A stretch of 64,000 nt of DNA from Artemia franciscana (taxonomy: Eukaryota; Arthropoda; Branchiopoda; Anostraca; Artemiidae): positions 49,343,268 to 49,407,267 of the forward strand of contig NC_088866.1 in the NCBI RefSeq assembly GCF_032884065.1, written 5' to 3'. Both the position numbers and the translations under genes were made by a program. This document shows, piece by piece, positions 10,376-21,435 of this stretch. The stretch's first letter is position 1, and every line of letters starts with the position of its first letter. The notes below the pieces were generated by a model. That model saw only the letters and a list, made by a program, of their open reading frames with translations. It was not told the DNA's origin and did no database searches.

Positions 10376-10648
10376 TTAACGATCCAATTCTACACATGTC
10401 GAAACAGCAGCGATACGGTTAGGTGAAGGCATTCCCAAATCCCGAAGAGGTTTGTTTGCCATACGTACGCACAAATCTTCTATAATAACTAAAGTGTAGT
10501 TATAAATTTCTGATGTAAAATCAAAAGTCATATCTGACGTCTCTAACTGTTTTCGATTTAGTATATCTTCGGACATTTTTGACTTACATTTTTCCCATAA
10601 CTGTGTAGGAGCTGATGGAGAGCAAGTTGTTAAAATGATGCCAAACAA
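10376..10648 (-). pseudogene. Helitron Rep/helicase fragment, region before the helicase Walker A motif
   Basis: The minus-strand translation contains MFGIILTTCSPS, LWEKCKSKMSEDIL, EIYNYTLVIIEDLC and LGMPSPNR. This is the conserved stretch just upstream of the Pif1-like helicase domain in Helitron proteins. It is adjacent to a further piece (10121-10375: LTSEQKDIYDTI, then GRIQLPADFCNLVTSK) that normally lies much further along, so a large internal deletion has removed the central helicase motifs. Not functional. Confidence 0.8.
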
Positions 10649-10980
10649 TGCACGAAATTGACTTGGGGTTGACGTTTCGCACTAATGGGGAATATGGAAC
10701 AACCCACTGGTTATCTACTTCGATGGTGGTACCGTTGCCACCATCGAATCCTGGTCGTCATTTATATTCCCTGTGTCCCGGTCGTCATTTGTGTTCCGGT
10801 ATCCCAGTCTGTAATTTCTCTTTGAGTGTCCCGGTCGTTATTTATATTCCCTCTGTCCCGGTCGTCATTTGTGTCTCGGTCTGTAATTTCTCTTTGAGTG
10901 TTTTTTCTTTTTAGTATTTTTTAGTTTTTTACATTTTTTCTTTTTTCAGTTTTCTTTTTCTTCTTTATTTTTCAGCTTCA

Positions 10981-11301
10981 CTATGAAATACATATCGCCG
11001 AACCTTTGTTTTTTTTAACTAAAATCTGGTAGGCATTGATGACCTTATCCAAGCCAAAATCCAAAACCCAATCATCATCGCTATCATTTTCAGTTTTGAT
11101 ATGTTTTGACTCTCGCTGTCCAGGTGGATCTTCATCTAACTGCGCGGTTTTGCGTTCTTTAGCCTCAAGCCTGTTTCCTTGCTGTTCTTTTGATTCCTCG
11201 GCACGCTTTCTTTTCTGAATTTCTCTATCAGCAGCAAGTTTTTTGGCATAGACTCTTTGAGCATCTTCATCGGCTTTTGCCATTGTAAGTTCATCAGTCA
11301 T
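10981..11301 (-). CDS. Helitron-associated short ORF, copy 2
   Basis: It starts MTDELTMAKADEDAQRVYAKK, the same start as the full Rep leader at 14697. It then follows the short-ORF pattern: KRKRAEESKEQQ, AKERKTAQLDEDPPGQ, and an acidic stretch before LDKVINAYQI. It runs 14 residues past the usual stop (LVKKNKGSAICIS). This makes it a link between the Rep leader and the 93-aa ORF at 5373 and 25010. Product function unknown. Confidence 0.45.
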   Translation of the reverse strand: MTDELTMAKADEDAQRVYAKKLAADREIQKRKRAEESKEQQGNRLEAKERKTAQLDEDPPGQRESKHIKTENDSDDDWVLDFGLDKVINAYQILVKKNKGSAICIS

Positions 11302-11821
11302 TTTAAACTTAAACATTAATAGATTTCTACGTGAACATATATGTCTTAAATATCTTTAATGACGTTACCGTCATAGCAAAAATGACGACAACTAACTTCA
11401 ATTCGTCAGCCGACACAGAAACATGACGTCACCTGATCCACAGACAGACAACTTATTTTTATATATATACTAGCTGTTGGGGTGGCGCTTCGCGCCACCC
11501 CAACACCTAGTTGGTGGGGCGCTTCGCACCCCCACAAGCCCCCCCGCGCGCGTAAGTCGTTACGCGCCATATTAGTTATGCGCCATTGTAGTTGTGTCCC
11601 TGTGTTCCACCTGTGAATATAGATAGATTTATATATGTGTTTCAAACTATGTAAAAATTGCAAATAAACAACATTCTTGGCTTTCCCATTGTCTGTGCAT
11701 ATACAAAGCCATATGTACTAATAATGACGTCATATACAAACGCTCTTTTTACAAACAAACAAACATGCATCCACACAACTCGTTTTTATATAGATAGATA
11801 GATAGATAGATACAATACAAA

Positions 11822-12704
11822 TTAACTGCGTAAAACTTGCGAATATACAACATTCTTCGCTGTCCAATTGTCGCTGCATATAAATACATTGTCAGGTTTA
11901 CCGACCCTCGAACATGCAACGTACAATTGTCCATGGGAAAAACAATCAGTATTAAGATCTATACCACATTTTTCTAATGATTGACCTTGAGCTTTGTTAA
12001 TGGTGATTGCAAATACTAATCGAATTGGGAATTGCAATCTTTTAAATTGAAAAAGCAGATCCGTTGGAATCATGGGAATGCGAGGAATAAGAACAGCCTC
12101 ACCCTCATAAGGCCCTGTCAAGATTGTGGCCTCTATTAGGTTTTCCATTGTTTTTTTTTACGGCAAGTCGCGTGCCATTGCAAAGCTTTGGTGGGTTGAT
12201 ATTTCTTAAAAGTATTATTGGTACGCCTATTTTTAGTTGTAGCACGTGTGGTGGAAACCCTGAAGGATCTATGGAATTTAAAAATTCAGATGGATAATTA
12301 ACCGCTTCATTTGGTTCCAAAACTGTGTCGACTGACTTGTAAAGGACTGCCTGGTCTCGAATCTTGGTCAAAACAATATTGTTGATTTCGTGGACGTCTA
12401 TATTTTTGGGTGCGAGAATCGCTCTTTCACTTAGCCATTTATTATTTTTATAATTTTTTAGAATATTCGGAAATACTTTTTCAATCAATTCATTTTTGGA
12501 CGTCACTAAATTACAGAAATCAGCAGGTAGTTGTATACGTCCTGATATTGAGTCTACTGGGAGTTTTCCGTTTCCAATTGTCAGCAATTGATCTGAAAAT
12601 GTTTGACCAGAGTCATCGTTTTGCAATCGGACACGCATATTTGTATTTAATTGTAATATTTTTACGTGTGCCCATAAATTAGAATTTTTCAGGCAAGCAT
12701 TCAT
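11822..12704 (-). pseudogene. Helitron helicase, C-terminal half (motifs V-VI)
   Basis: Pif1-like SF1 helicase end of a Helitron protein. In order, on minus: NTNMRVRLQND, GRIQLPADFCNLV, LKIGVPIILLRNINPPKLCNGTRL, then TINKAQGQSLEKCG (motif V) and [12 protein letters not shown] (motif VI). In rolling-circle transposition this domain unwinds DNA behind the Rep nick. The reading frame changes once, at a T-run near 12150, so this copy is broken. The N-terminal Rep (HUH) domain is missing. Confidence 0.92.
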
Positions 12705-12851
12705 TCGTCTTCAATGGCTCTGGTGGTGCAGCCAATAGAGGAAGTTTAACTTTTCCTGAGGCGCAACACATTCCCATTGTTTCACCATTGAATTTCAAGG
12801 CCTTGCATTAGGGACAAATTTTAGACATTGTCCCGATTTGAACACATCTAC

Positions 12852-13376
12852 TCAAGCTATAATCATCGACTGGGTTGTACCTGAATGCCAGGCGATAACT
12901 TTCAGGTTGCTCTGATTCCTCGGCACGCTTTCTTTTCTTACTTTCTCTATCAGCAGCAAGCCTGATTTCTTGCTGTTCTTGTGATTCCTCGGCACGCTTT
13001 CTTTTGTTACTTTCTCTATCAGCAGCAAGCCTGATTTCTTGCTGTTCTTGTAATTCCTCGGCACGCCTTCTTTTTTCACTTTCTCTTTTAGCAGCAAGTC
13101 TGCTTCCGCGTTTCTCTGGTAGTTCCTCGGCACGCTTTCTGTTCTTTTTTTCTCTATCAGCCTCAAGCCTGTTTCCTTGCTGTTCTTTTGATTCCTCAGC
13201 ACGCTTTCTGTTCTTTCTTTCTCTATCAGCCTCAAGCCTGTTTCCTTGCTGTTCTTTTGATTCCTCGGCACGCTTTCTTTTCTAACTTTCTCTATCAGCA
13301 GCAAGTTTTTTGGCATAGACTCTTTGAGCATCTTCATCGGCTTTTGCCATGGTAAGTTCATTGTAAACTTAAACAT
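12852..13376 (-). pseudogene. Helitron Rep/helicase N-terminal leader (repeat-rich), decayed
   Basis: The minus-strand coding register carries repeated 'RESKKRKRAEES.EQQ' units, about 24 residues each, typical of the N terminus of arthropod Helitron proteins. They are followed, toward 12720, by the CPYCKALKFNGE zinc-binding segment in decayed form. A closely related and more open copy is 13942-14697. The frame is interrupted by a stop near 13284. Confidence 0.7.
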
Positions 13377-13573
13377 TAATAGATTTCTACGTGAACATAT
13401 GTCTTAAATATCTTGAATGACGTCACCGTCAAAGCAAAAATGACGACAACTAATTTCATGACGTCAGTCAACACAGAAACATGACGTCACCTGATCCACA
13501 GACAGACAACTTATTTTTATATATATAGACTAGCTGTTGGGGTGGCTCTGTGCATATAAATAGATTGTCGGGT

Positions 13574-13984
13574 TTACCGACCCTCAAAGATGCAACATAC
13601 AATTGTACATTGGTAAAGATATATACCGCATTTTTCTAGTGATTGCCCTTGAGCTTTGTTGATGGTGGTTGCAAATGCTAATCGAATTGGGAATTGCAAT
13701 CTTTTAAATTGAAAAAGCAGATCCGTTGGAATCATTGGAATGCGAGGAATAAGAACAGCCTCGCCCTCATAAGGCGCTGTCAAGATTGTGGCCTCTATTA
13801 GGTTTTCCATTGTTTTTTTTTTTACAGCAAGTCGAGTGCCATTGCAAAGCCTTGGTGGGTTTATATTTCTTAAAAGTATTATTGTTACGCCTATTTTTAG
13901 TTGTAGCACGTGTGGTGGAAACCCTGAAAGATCTATGGAATTTAAAAATTCAGATGGATAATTAACCGCTTCATTTGGTTCCAA
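13574..13984 (-). pseudogene. Helitron helicase C-terminal fragment
   Basis: The minus-strand ORF has PNEAVNYPSEFLNSIDLSG, LKIGVTIILLRNINPPRLCNG, TINKAQGQSLEKCGI, so motif V is present. It ends before motif VI (YVACSRVG), which is lost near the 3' end. It abuts the Rep leader through a large internal deletion at about 13985-14020. Confidence 0.88.
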
Positions 13985-14697
13985 AACTGTGTCGACTGAC
14001 TTGTAAAGGACTGCCAGTAAGTTCCAGTAAGAAAAGTCTTCAATGGCTCTGGTGGTGCAGCCAATAGAGGAAGTTTAACTTTTCCTGAGGCGCAACACAT
14101 TCCCATTGTTTCACCATTGAATTTCAAGGCCTTGCAATAGGGACAAATTTTAGACATTGTCCCGATTTGAACACATCTACTCAAGCTATAATCATCGACT
14201 GGGTTGTACCTAAATGCCAGGCGATAACTTTCAGGTTGCTCTGATTCCTCGGCACGCTTTCTTTTCTTACTTTCTCTATCAGCAGCAAGCCTGATTTCCT
14301 GCTGTTCTTGTGATTCCTCGGCACGCTTTCTATTCTTACTTTCTCTATCAGCAGCAAGCCTGATTTCTTGCTGTTCTTGTAATTCCTCGGCACGCCTTCT
14401 TTTTTCACTTTCTCTTTTAGCAGCAAGTCTGCTTCCGCGTTGCTCTGGTAGTTCCTCGGCACGCTTTCTGTTCTTTCTTTCTCTATCAGCCTCAAGCCTG
14501 TTTCCTTGCTGTTCTTTTGATTCCTCGGCACGCTTTCTTTTTTCACTTTCTCTTTTAGCAGCAAGTCTGCTTTCGCGTTGCTCTGGTAGTTCCTCGGCAC
14601 GCTTTCTTTTCTGACTTTCTCTATCAATATCAAGTTTTTTGGCATAGACTCTTTGAGCATCTTCATCGGCTTTTGCCATTGTAAGTTCATCAGTCAT
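13942..14697 (-). CDS. Helitron protein N terminus: basic repeats plus CPYC zinc-binding segment
   Basis: The minus ORF starts MTDELTMAKADEDAQRVYAKK. It has six to seven units of 'R.S.KRKRAEE..EQ...RLAA' (about residues 20-150), then YRLAFRYNPVDDYSLSRCVQIG. The conserved Helitron zinc-binding segment CPYCKALKFNGETMGMCC and KLPLLAAPPEPLK follow. The ORF then leaves the family at the deletion junction, so the HUH-Rep domain (two His, two Tyr) is absent. It could still be translated as a basic DNA-binding leader. Confidence 0.75.
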   Translation of the reverse strand: MTDELTMAKADEDAQRVYAKKLDIDRESQKRKRAEELPEQRESRLAAKRESEKRKRAEESKEQQGNRLEADRERKNRKRAEELPEQRGSRLAAKRESEKRRRAEELQEQQEIRLAADRESKNRKRAEESQEQQEIRLAADRESKKRKRAEESEQPESYRLAFRYNPVDDYSLSRCVQIGTMSKICPYCKALKFNGETMGMCCASGKVKLPLLAAPPEPLKTFLTGTYWQSFTSQSTQFWNQMKRLIIHLNF

Positions 14698-14877
14698 TGT
14701 AACCTTAAACATTAATAGATTTCTACGTGAACATATGTCTTAAATATCTTGAATGACGTCACCGTCAAAGCAAAAATGACGACAACTAATTTCATGACGT
14801 CAGTCAACACAGAAACATGACGTCACCTGATCCACAGACAGACACACAGACAGACAACTTATTTTTATATATATAGA

Positions 14878-15209
14878 AGATAGATAGATAGATATATAGA
14901 TGATAGATAGACTAGCAGCGGAGAAAAGAAGAGGATAAATCTGTGTAACCCTTGTTAAAAATTTTATTTTCCTTGCTGTTCAAACCAGGGAACTAGACAT
15001 TTCATTCATAGATAATCTTATTTTGAAGAACTTTTCATGAAGCTAAAATTATAAAAAGAAAATATGCATAGCAAGATTTATTCTTAGCTGTCTCTAATTT
15101 TTCCTTATTTATTTTTTCTAGTTTTTCCAAATTGTTAATTTAATTCTTAGAATTCTAAATATTTTTTTTTTACTGCTATTCTGTATATTCTGTGCTATTC
15201 TGTGTAAGA
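14878..15209. other. (GATA)n tract and unassigned DNA
   Basis: An imperfect GATA/TAGA microsatellite runs to about 14918, followed by 'actagcagcggag' and AT-rich DNA. I see no gene here. Confidence 0.5.
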
Positions 15210-16475
15210 AAACACTTAAAATGGAGGGATCGGGGTGAAACTTTGTGGTAAAAATAAGGGATTGACATAACCGGAACGGATCTTCTCTCTTTGGAGGAGT
15301 TGGGGGGTTAATTCTAAAAATAGAAAAATGAGGTATTTTTGACTTACGAAAGAGTGATCGTATCTTAATGAAATTTCATATTTTGAAGGACCTCAAGACT
15401 CAGATCTCTTATTCTAAATCCCGACCGGATCCAGTGTCATTAGGGGGGGGGCGGGAATCTTAGAAAACGCTTAAAGCGGAGAGATCAGGATGAATTTTGG
15501 TGGAAATAATAAGCAAATGTCCAAGATAGGTGACTGATGTAACCGGACCAGATCAACTCTCTTTGATGGAGTTGGGGGGGGATTAATTCGGAAAATTTAG
15601 AAAAAATGAGGTATTTTTAAATTACGAACGGGTGATCAGATCTTAATGAAATTAAATATCTAATAGGATCTTGTGCTTTAGAACTCTAATTTTGAATCTT
15701 GACCAGATCCGGTGACATTGAAAGGAGTTGAAGGGGAAACAAAATTCTTGGAAAACGTGAAAATCGAGTTATCTTACGAATGAGTTATCGGATCTTAATG
15801 AAACTTGATATATAGAAGAATCTTATGTCTCAGATGCTCTATAATCAATTCGAATCGGATACAAAGATATAGAGGGTTGGAGGAGGGAAACAGAAATCTT
15901 GGAAACCGGAAATGTTGGAGAGTCCTTAGAGTGAAGAGATCAGGATGAAACTTGATGGGAAGAATAAGCACAAGTTTTAGATACGATACAAAATTGGTAC
16001 GGATCTGTTCTCTTTGAGGGAGCTGGGGGTTGTTAATTTGGAAAAATCAGGAAAATTGAGGTATTTTAACTTTATCTTTTGTATTTTAACCAGGTCTTTT
16101 GACATTGGGGGGAGTTGGAGGGGAAAACTGGAAATCTTAGAAAACGCTTATAAATGTCATAGATACGTGATTGACCTAACCAGACTGGATCCGCTCTCTT
16201 TGGTGGAGTTAGGTGGTGGGGTTTAGTGCTTTGGCGAGTTTGGTGCTTCTGGACGTGCTAGGACGATGAAAATTGGTAGGCGTTTCTGGGAGCTGTACAA
16301 ATTGACTTGATAAAGTCGTTTTCCCTGATTCGAGCATCTGAGGGGCTGAAGGGAAAGAAAAAAAATAGAAAAATTGAGGTATTTTTAACTTACGAGTGGG
16401 TGATCGGACCTTAATGAATTATGATATTTAGAAGCACTTTGTGACTCAGAACTCTTATTTTAAATCCCGATCGGC
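15210..16475. repeat. Degenerate tandem repeat, unit about 270 bp
   Basis: Recurring landmarks mark the units. 'gatc(a/g)gg(a/g)tgaa' occurs near 15225, 15484 and 15938. 'ctcttt(g)...gagttgggggg' occurs near 15284, 15557, 16011 and 16195. 'gaggtattttt' occurs near 15330, 15608, 16058 and 16376. Spacing of 260-280 bp at the left becomes irregular to the right through deletions. No coding potential is seen beyond a short accidental ORF at 16014-16226. Possibly a decayed satellite or repetitive transposon core. Confidence 0.65.
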
Positions 16476-16606
16476 ATTAAGCCTCTGATTTTCCTTTTTA
16501 AAGCAATCTATTGACTCTTAGAATTTCGCTAGAGCTCAAACCATATGAGCTCTTGGCTCTTGGCTCTTTCGACCTCGTCACAAGTGCCATATGAGCTCTT
16601 TGCTCT

Positions 16607-17840
16607 TGTTTACGCTAAAAATTTGACTCTTTGTCACAGTTCTATTTTTTAAAACAATAAAAAACTTTAGAGTAAAGAGCAAGGCGTTGAGGATGGAAAA
16701 CCCCTTTCATATACGGAATAATATCTGTCCGTTTTATGTTTTAATGTTGCTCCTTACTTGAAGTTAAGAAAACTTGTTTTTTTATTTAATTTCTGAATGT
16801 TTTTGAATTAATACATGTTTTAATTTTCGCTCACAGCACATGAACAACTAAAACAAGATTTGCACATTATTTTTTTTTTTGGCAAATGGCTTTTTCATAA
16901 TTCTGATCGGATGATTTTCATAAAAATGAGGTGGGGGAAGAGGCCTATGTACCCTCCCATATTTGGTTACTTGCAATGCAAACAGAACGTTTTATTTTTT
17001 TACAAACTATTTATTCGTAAAAAATTACACGTAAATTACGAATGAACTTACGTAACGAACTATTATATTTGTAATTTATATACTTATATGTGTGGGTTCG
17101 GCCCCACATCAATACCTCGCCCTTTACACTAAAGCTTGAATTCCATCCCAATTCTTTAACAACTACCCCTGAATCACAAAGGCAGTAGAATAAATATTTG
17201 AAACTACTAAAACATACTTTAGCGTTAAGATCAAGGTATTGTGGAGGAGACGAACCCCCTTATATACATAATATTTTCTGTTCGCTTAAAGTTTTAATGC
17301 TGCTCCTTACTTCCAGTTGAAAAAACTCCTTTTCTTTTTATGTTCTCATTGTTTTTTTAAATAATCCTAGAAAATCCAACGCCGCCTTAGATACTCCCAC
17401 GTAGCCCCCTCCCCTCACCCCAGTCCCACTCGAACTCGAAAAACTCCCCCCTGAAAACGTCTGTGCACTTTCCAATAACTATTACTATATGCAAACAATG
17501 GTCAAAGTTTGTAACTTGCAGCCCCTCCCCCGGGGACCGTGGGGGGTTAAGTCATCCCCAAAGACATAGTTAATAGATTTTTCGACTATACTGAACAAAA
17601 TGGCTATGTGAAAATTTTGATCCGTTGACTTTGGGTAAAAATGAGCGTGGGAGGGGGTCTAGGTCCCCTCTAATTTTTTGGTCACTTTAAAAGGCACTAG
17701 AACTTTTAATTTCTGTTAGAGTCAGCCCTTTTGTGACATTCTAGGACCACTGGGTCAATACAATCACCCCTGAAAAAAAAACGCATCCTTGATCTGTCTC
17801 CTGGCAAAATATACAAAATTCTATATTTTTCTAGAAAGGA
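16607..17840 (-). mobile_element. E-family repeat, inverted truncated copy
   Basis: The reverse complement matches 18590-20031: the 'ctttacgctaaag' palindrome (16615-16780), the 'ccctttttaagtgaccaaa' block (rc near 17650-17700), and the 'tagtaatggttattggga' block (rc near 17470-17500). It faces the + copy at 18256, forming a large imperfect inverted repeat with about 400 bp between. Non-coding. Confidence 0.75.
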
Positions 17841-18255
17841 AAATGTTCCTTTTTTCAACAGTCTTGACGAGGGAGGGAGGAAGGAGCAGCAACCAAACTC
17901 CTGTTTGTAGTACTTTCTGATTGTTTGTAATTCGATTTCATTATTCATTTTAATTTTTACTCGTTTCAGGATCTATTCATTTGTCTAAATCAGTATCTTC
18001 AGTCTTAATATTTAAAGTGATTATTAATTTTAATTTATGTTCATTTTGTGTTTCATCGTGTTCAATGACGTTAATTTATAGCATTTTTAAGTTGCATTAT
18101 TTAGGGTTCGACTCATATTGATTTTTGGGGTCCGATATCGATATATCGGTATCGCACTGATAAGATTTTGCAATAATTTGACGAAAAAATTCTCCTCCGA
18201 AAAAAAAAGCATACCTTAAGCTTACAACCCCCTTTTTCTGCCTATAGTCGTACTC
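17841..18255. other. Spacer between inverted E copies
   Basis: AT-rich DNA with 'tcgatatatcggtatcg' near 18138-18155. No gene or known repeat recognised. Confidence 0.4.
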
Positions 18256-20031
18256 AAATGTTTATCCCTGGCCTAATCAAACAGTTCGTGGTAACGAACT
18301 GTAGTAAGGAGCGACCCGGCTCAATAGTAACCAAAACTCTAAAAAATTGAAGTTTGATATCAATAGCTACATCAAAAGAATCGCATATTAATGCTGATTT
18401 TAAATATATAAGTTTCATCAAGTTTAGTCTTACCCATCAAAAGTTACGAGCCTGAGAAAATTTGCCTTATTTAGGAAAATAGGGGGAAACACCCCCTAAA
18501 AGTCTTAGGATCTTAACGAAAATCACACCATCAGATTCAGCGTATCAGAGAACCCTACTGTAGCAGTTTCAAGCTCCTATCTACAAAAATGTGGAATTTT
18601 GTATTTTTTGCCAGAAGACAAATCACGGGTGCGTGTTTATTTGTTTTTTTGTTTTTTTGTTTTTTTGTTTTTTTTTCTTTTCCCCAGGGGTCATCGCATC
18701 GACCAAGTGGTCCTAGAATGTCGCAAGAGGGCTCATTCTGACGGAAATGAAAAGTTCTAGTGCCCTTTTTAAGTGACCAAAGAAATTGGAGGGCATCTAG
18801 GCCCCCTCCCACGCTCATTTTTTCCAAAAGTCAACGGATTAAAATTTTGAGATATCCATTTTGTTCAGCATAGTCGAAAACCATAATAACTATGTCTTTG
18901 GGAATGACTTACTCCCCCACAATCCCTGGGGGAGGGGCTGCAAGTTACAAACTTTGACCAGTGTTTAGATATAGTAATGGTTATTGGGAAGTGTACAGAC
19001 GTTTTCAGGGGGATTTTATTTTGTTTGGGGGTGGGGCTGAGGAGAGGGGGCTATGTTGGAGGATCTTTCCTTGGAGGAATCTGTCATGGGGGAATAAAAA
19101 TTCAATGAAAAGGGCGCAGGATTCTCTAGCATCACTGTAAGAAAACAATGAAAAATAAACATGAAAACGTTTTTTCAAATGAAAGGAAGAAGTAGTATTG
19201 AAACTTAAAACGAAAAGAGATTATTCCGCATATGACGGGTTCTAAGAATACTTTAGCATAAAGAGCGAGGTATTTAGGAGAAGATAAATACCTTGCTCTT
19301 TATGCTAAAGTATTTTTAGTAATTTCAACTATTTATTCTAACGCCTTTCTGATTCAGGGGTCATTCTTAAAGAATTGGGACAAAACTTACGATTTAGTGT
19401 AAAGAGCGAGGTATTAACGAGGGTACAAACCCCTTCGTATACATAATAAAAATATAAGGTTATGAAAGTTTGTTACGTAAGTTAATTCTTCAGTTACGTA
19501 TATTTTTTACTAATAAAAACGGTCGTTAAAAATTAAAAGTTCTAGTCGCCTTTTTAAGTAACAAAAAAATTTGAGGGTAACTAGGCCTCCTTCTCCACCC
19601 CTTATTTCTCAAAATCGTCTGATCAAAACTAAGAGAAAGCCATTTAGCCAAAAAAAGAATTAATATATAAATTTCATTTTAATAATTTATGTGCGGAGAG
19701 CCAAAACCAAACATGCATTAGTTCAAAAACGTTCAGAAATTAAATAAAAAAAACTAATTTTTTTAGCTGAAAGTAAGGAGCGACATTAAAACATAAAACG
19801 AACAGAAATTACTCCGTATATGAAATGGGTTGTCCCCTCCGCAGTCCCTCGCTCTTTACGCTAAAGTTTGACTCTTTGCCACAATTCTACCTTTTAAAAC
19901 AATTAAAAACTTTAGCGTAAAGAGCGTGGGACTGCGGAGGGGACAACCCATTTCATATACGGAGTAATTTCTGTTCGTTTTATGTTTTAATGTCGCTCCT
20001 TACTTTCAGCTAAAAAAATTAGTTTTTTTTT
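18256..20031 (+). mobile_element. E-family repeat, full-length-looking copy
   Basis: It starts with the small palindrome 'cagttcgtggtaacgaactg' followed by 'tagtaaggagcgac'. It ends in the inverse, 'gtcgctccttactttcag', then T-rich DNA. Copies at 31947-33709 and 47058-48374 share the order of blocks. Several nested inverted repeats (19160-19460, 19730-20030) lie in the 3' half. No ORF above background. Likely a non-autonomous TIR or foldback element. Confidence 0.8.
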
Positions 20032-21435
20032 ATTTAATACACACCAAAGAACAGCCTCAGTAACTCACTCTGGATCCCAAAACTTAGGCCACTTACAAGA
20101 ATTGTTTGATTTTCATTACCCTTTTTTATTAGCAGCTTCTGAGCAAATAAAAGAAATGGCATATATTTGCGGAGCTTCTGAGCAAATATTACGCATAATA
20201 TATGATGCAGACAAAATTACAAAAGAAAGATGATTGACAAGAAAAATCATGAATGATCATATTAACGAGTTCCTACCAAGATAATAAATTACATCATTTC
20301 CATCCCCCAGGAGTGAACGTATCGTTTGTATATCTATAACACATGCGATATTACAAAAGGATCATAGTTAAGTATAAATACCAAGCGTAATTAGTCTATT
20401 AAAAAAAAAGGCGTCTCAAGTATTTTCGTTGTGCCTAGAGACCAATTTAGCAAGCTAGACCATAAACGGTACAAGAGCAATCTGGGCAGACAAAGTAAAG
20501 GGTGTTTTTAACAAATTCTTAAGTAATGATAAACTAAAATGAAGAAAAAATATATACAGTCAGAAGACATCTGTCAGTAACAATTACAACGAGTCAAAAA
20601 CAAAAGTGAAAAACAACGAACTAGACGGCTAGAAGATATGACGTCATGTGCCAACATAATTTTGAATTGAACTTTTTTGATTGAAATTTTTTACTGAAAC
20701 TAGAAAATACTTGAAAATTATAATTTTCATTTAAGTTTTATTACATACATAAAATCAACAACCTGGACCATCAAATGAGACGAGATCAAGACGGGTGGTT
20801 AAAGAAAAGGGCATTGGCAATTTGTCTCAAATAATCAAAATCCAAACTGAAGAAGAAAGAAAAAAGATTTGAAGATAAGTGACAGAAAGAATGTCGAATG
20901 AAAATGCCAAAATTGTGTAAAAATTGAAAATGTGTCGAAATTGAAAATGAAGAGCAAAGATAAGTTCGGGTTAGAATACATGGGAAAAAGAGAATTGCAG
21001 TGCGTCAAAAATGAAAAAGAAAGGAATATTACGTTAAAAGAACAACGCCATCACAATTCGACGTCAATAAAATGTGGCACAATATCATAGATATCATCAG
21101 ATGCCATAAAAAACAAAACTGTTTATTACAAGTATTGCTCTTGAACGTTCAATGTGTTCCCTGGAGAGCTCTCCATGTGCCCGAGGAAAGAATCGCAAAA
21201 AAAGCTGACTCATTTGGATTTTGCTACTTTAAAAGTAAATGGTAAGTGGCAAGTGGAGAATTTTAAATGCAAAATTATTTGAATTATTCTGTTTCCTAAT
21301 TCTTGTGTTTTTCAAGGTATGATTATGGATATTAAGAAAAACAAATAGATTATTATTCAGTAGAGAGTCCAAACAAAATTGTGAGAACTGAGGCTTGCGA
21401 CTTAGTGATATGTTATTTATAATAGTAATAGTAAT
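20032..21435. other. Unassigned DNA
   Basis: AT-rich sequence without a convincing exon, RNA gene or repeat, apart from a short local duplication of 'gcttctgagcaaat' near 20125 and 20180. It could hold 5' flank or introns of the zinc-finger ORF. Confidence 0.4.

Larger units (their letters stand above)
9902..11469 (-). mobile_element. Helitron, − strand, second of the head-to-tail array
   Basis: On + it starts 'ctagctgttggggtggcg', the reverse complement of a Helitron 3' end (GC hairpin then CTAG). It ends '...acagacaacttatttttata', the reverse of the 5' end, directly against the CTAG of the next element at 11470. The interior holds scrambled helicase pieces (10121-10648), the minisatellite (10750-10905) and the short ORF (10981-11301). 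One TGACGTCA octamer lies at 11424-11431. Confidence 0.85.
11470..13529 (-). mobile_element. Helitron, − strand, third of the array; internally deleted autonomous-type element
   Basis: The 3' end (CTAG plus GC hairpins) is at 11470 and the 5' end, read on minus as 'TCTATATATATAAAAATAAG', at 13529. It keeps the Rep leader (12852-13376) and the helicase C-terminal half (11822-12704) but lacks the Rep and central helicase parts. A (GATA)n tract lies at about 11788-11812. Two TGACGTCA octamers sit in the leader (13459-13466, 13482-13489). Confidence 0.9.
13530..14877 (-). mobile_element. Helitron, − strand, fourth of the array
   Basis: It begins with CTAG exactly next to the 5' 'TC' of element three ('tataga|ctag' on +) and ends 'tatataga' at 14877. 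Its 3' GC hairpin is shortened ('ctagctgttggggtggct' runs straight into helicase sequence). It contains only the helicase end (13574-13984) joined to the Rep leader (13942-14697). Octamers TGACGTCA at 14795-14802 and 14818-14825. Confidence 0.88.

Noticed and set aside
12852-14712. Host nuclear protein with KRKRAEE repeats
   Set aside because: The CPYCKALKFNGE segment and terminal CTAG/TC ends identify it as the Helitron protein leader.
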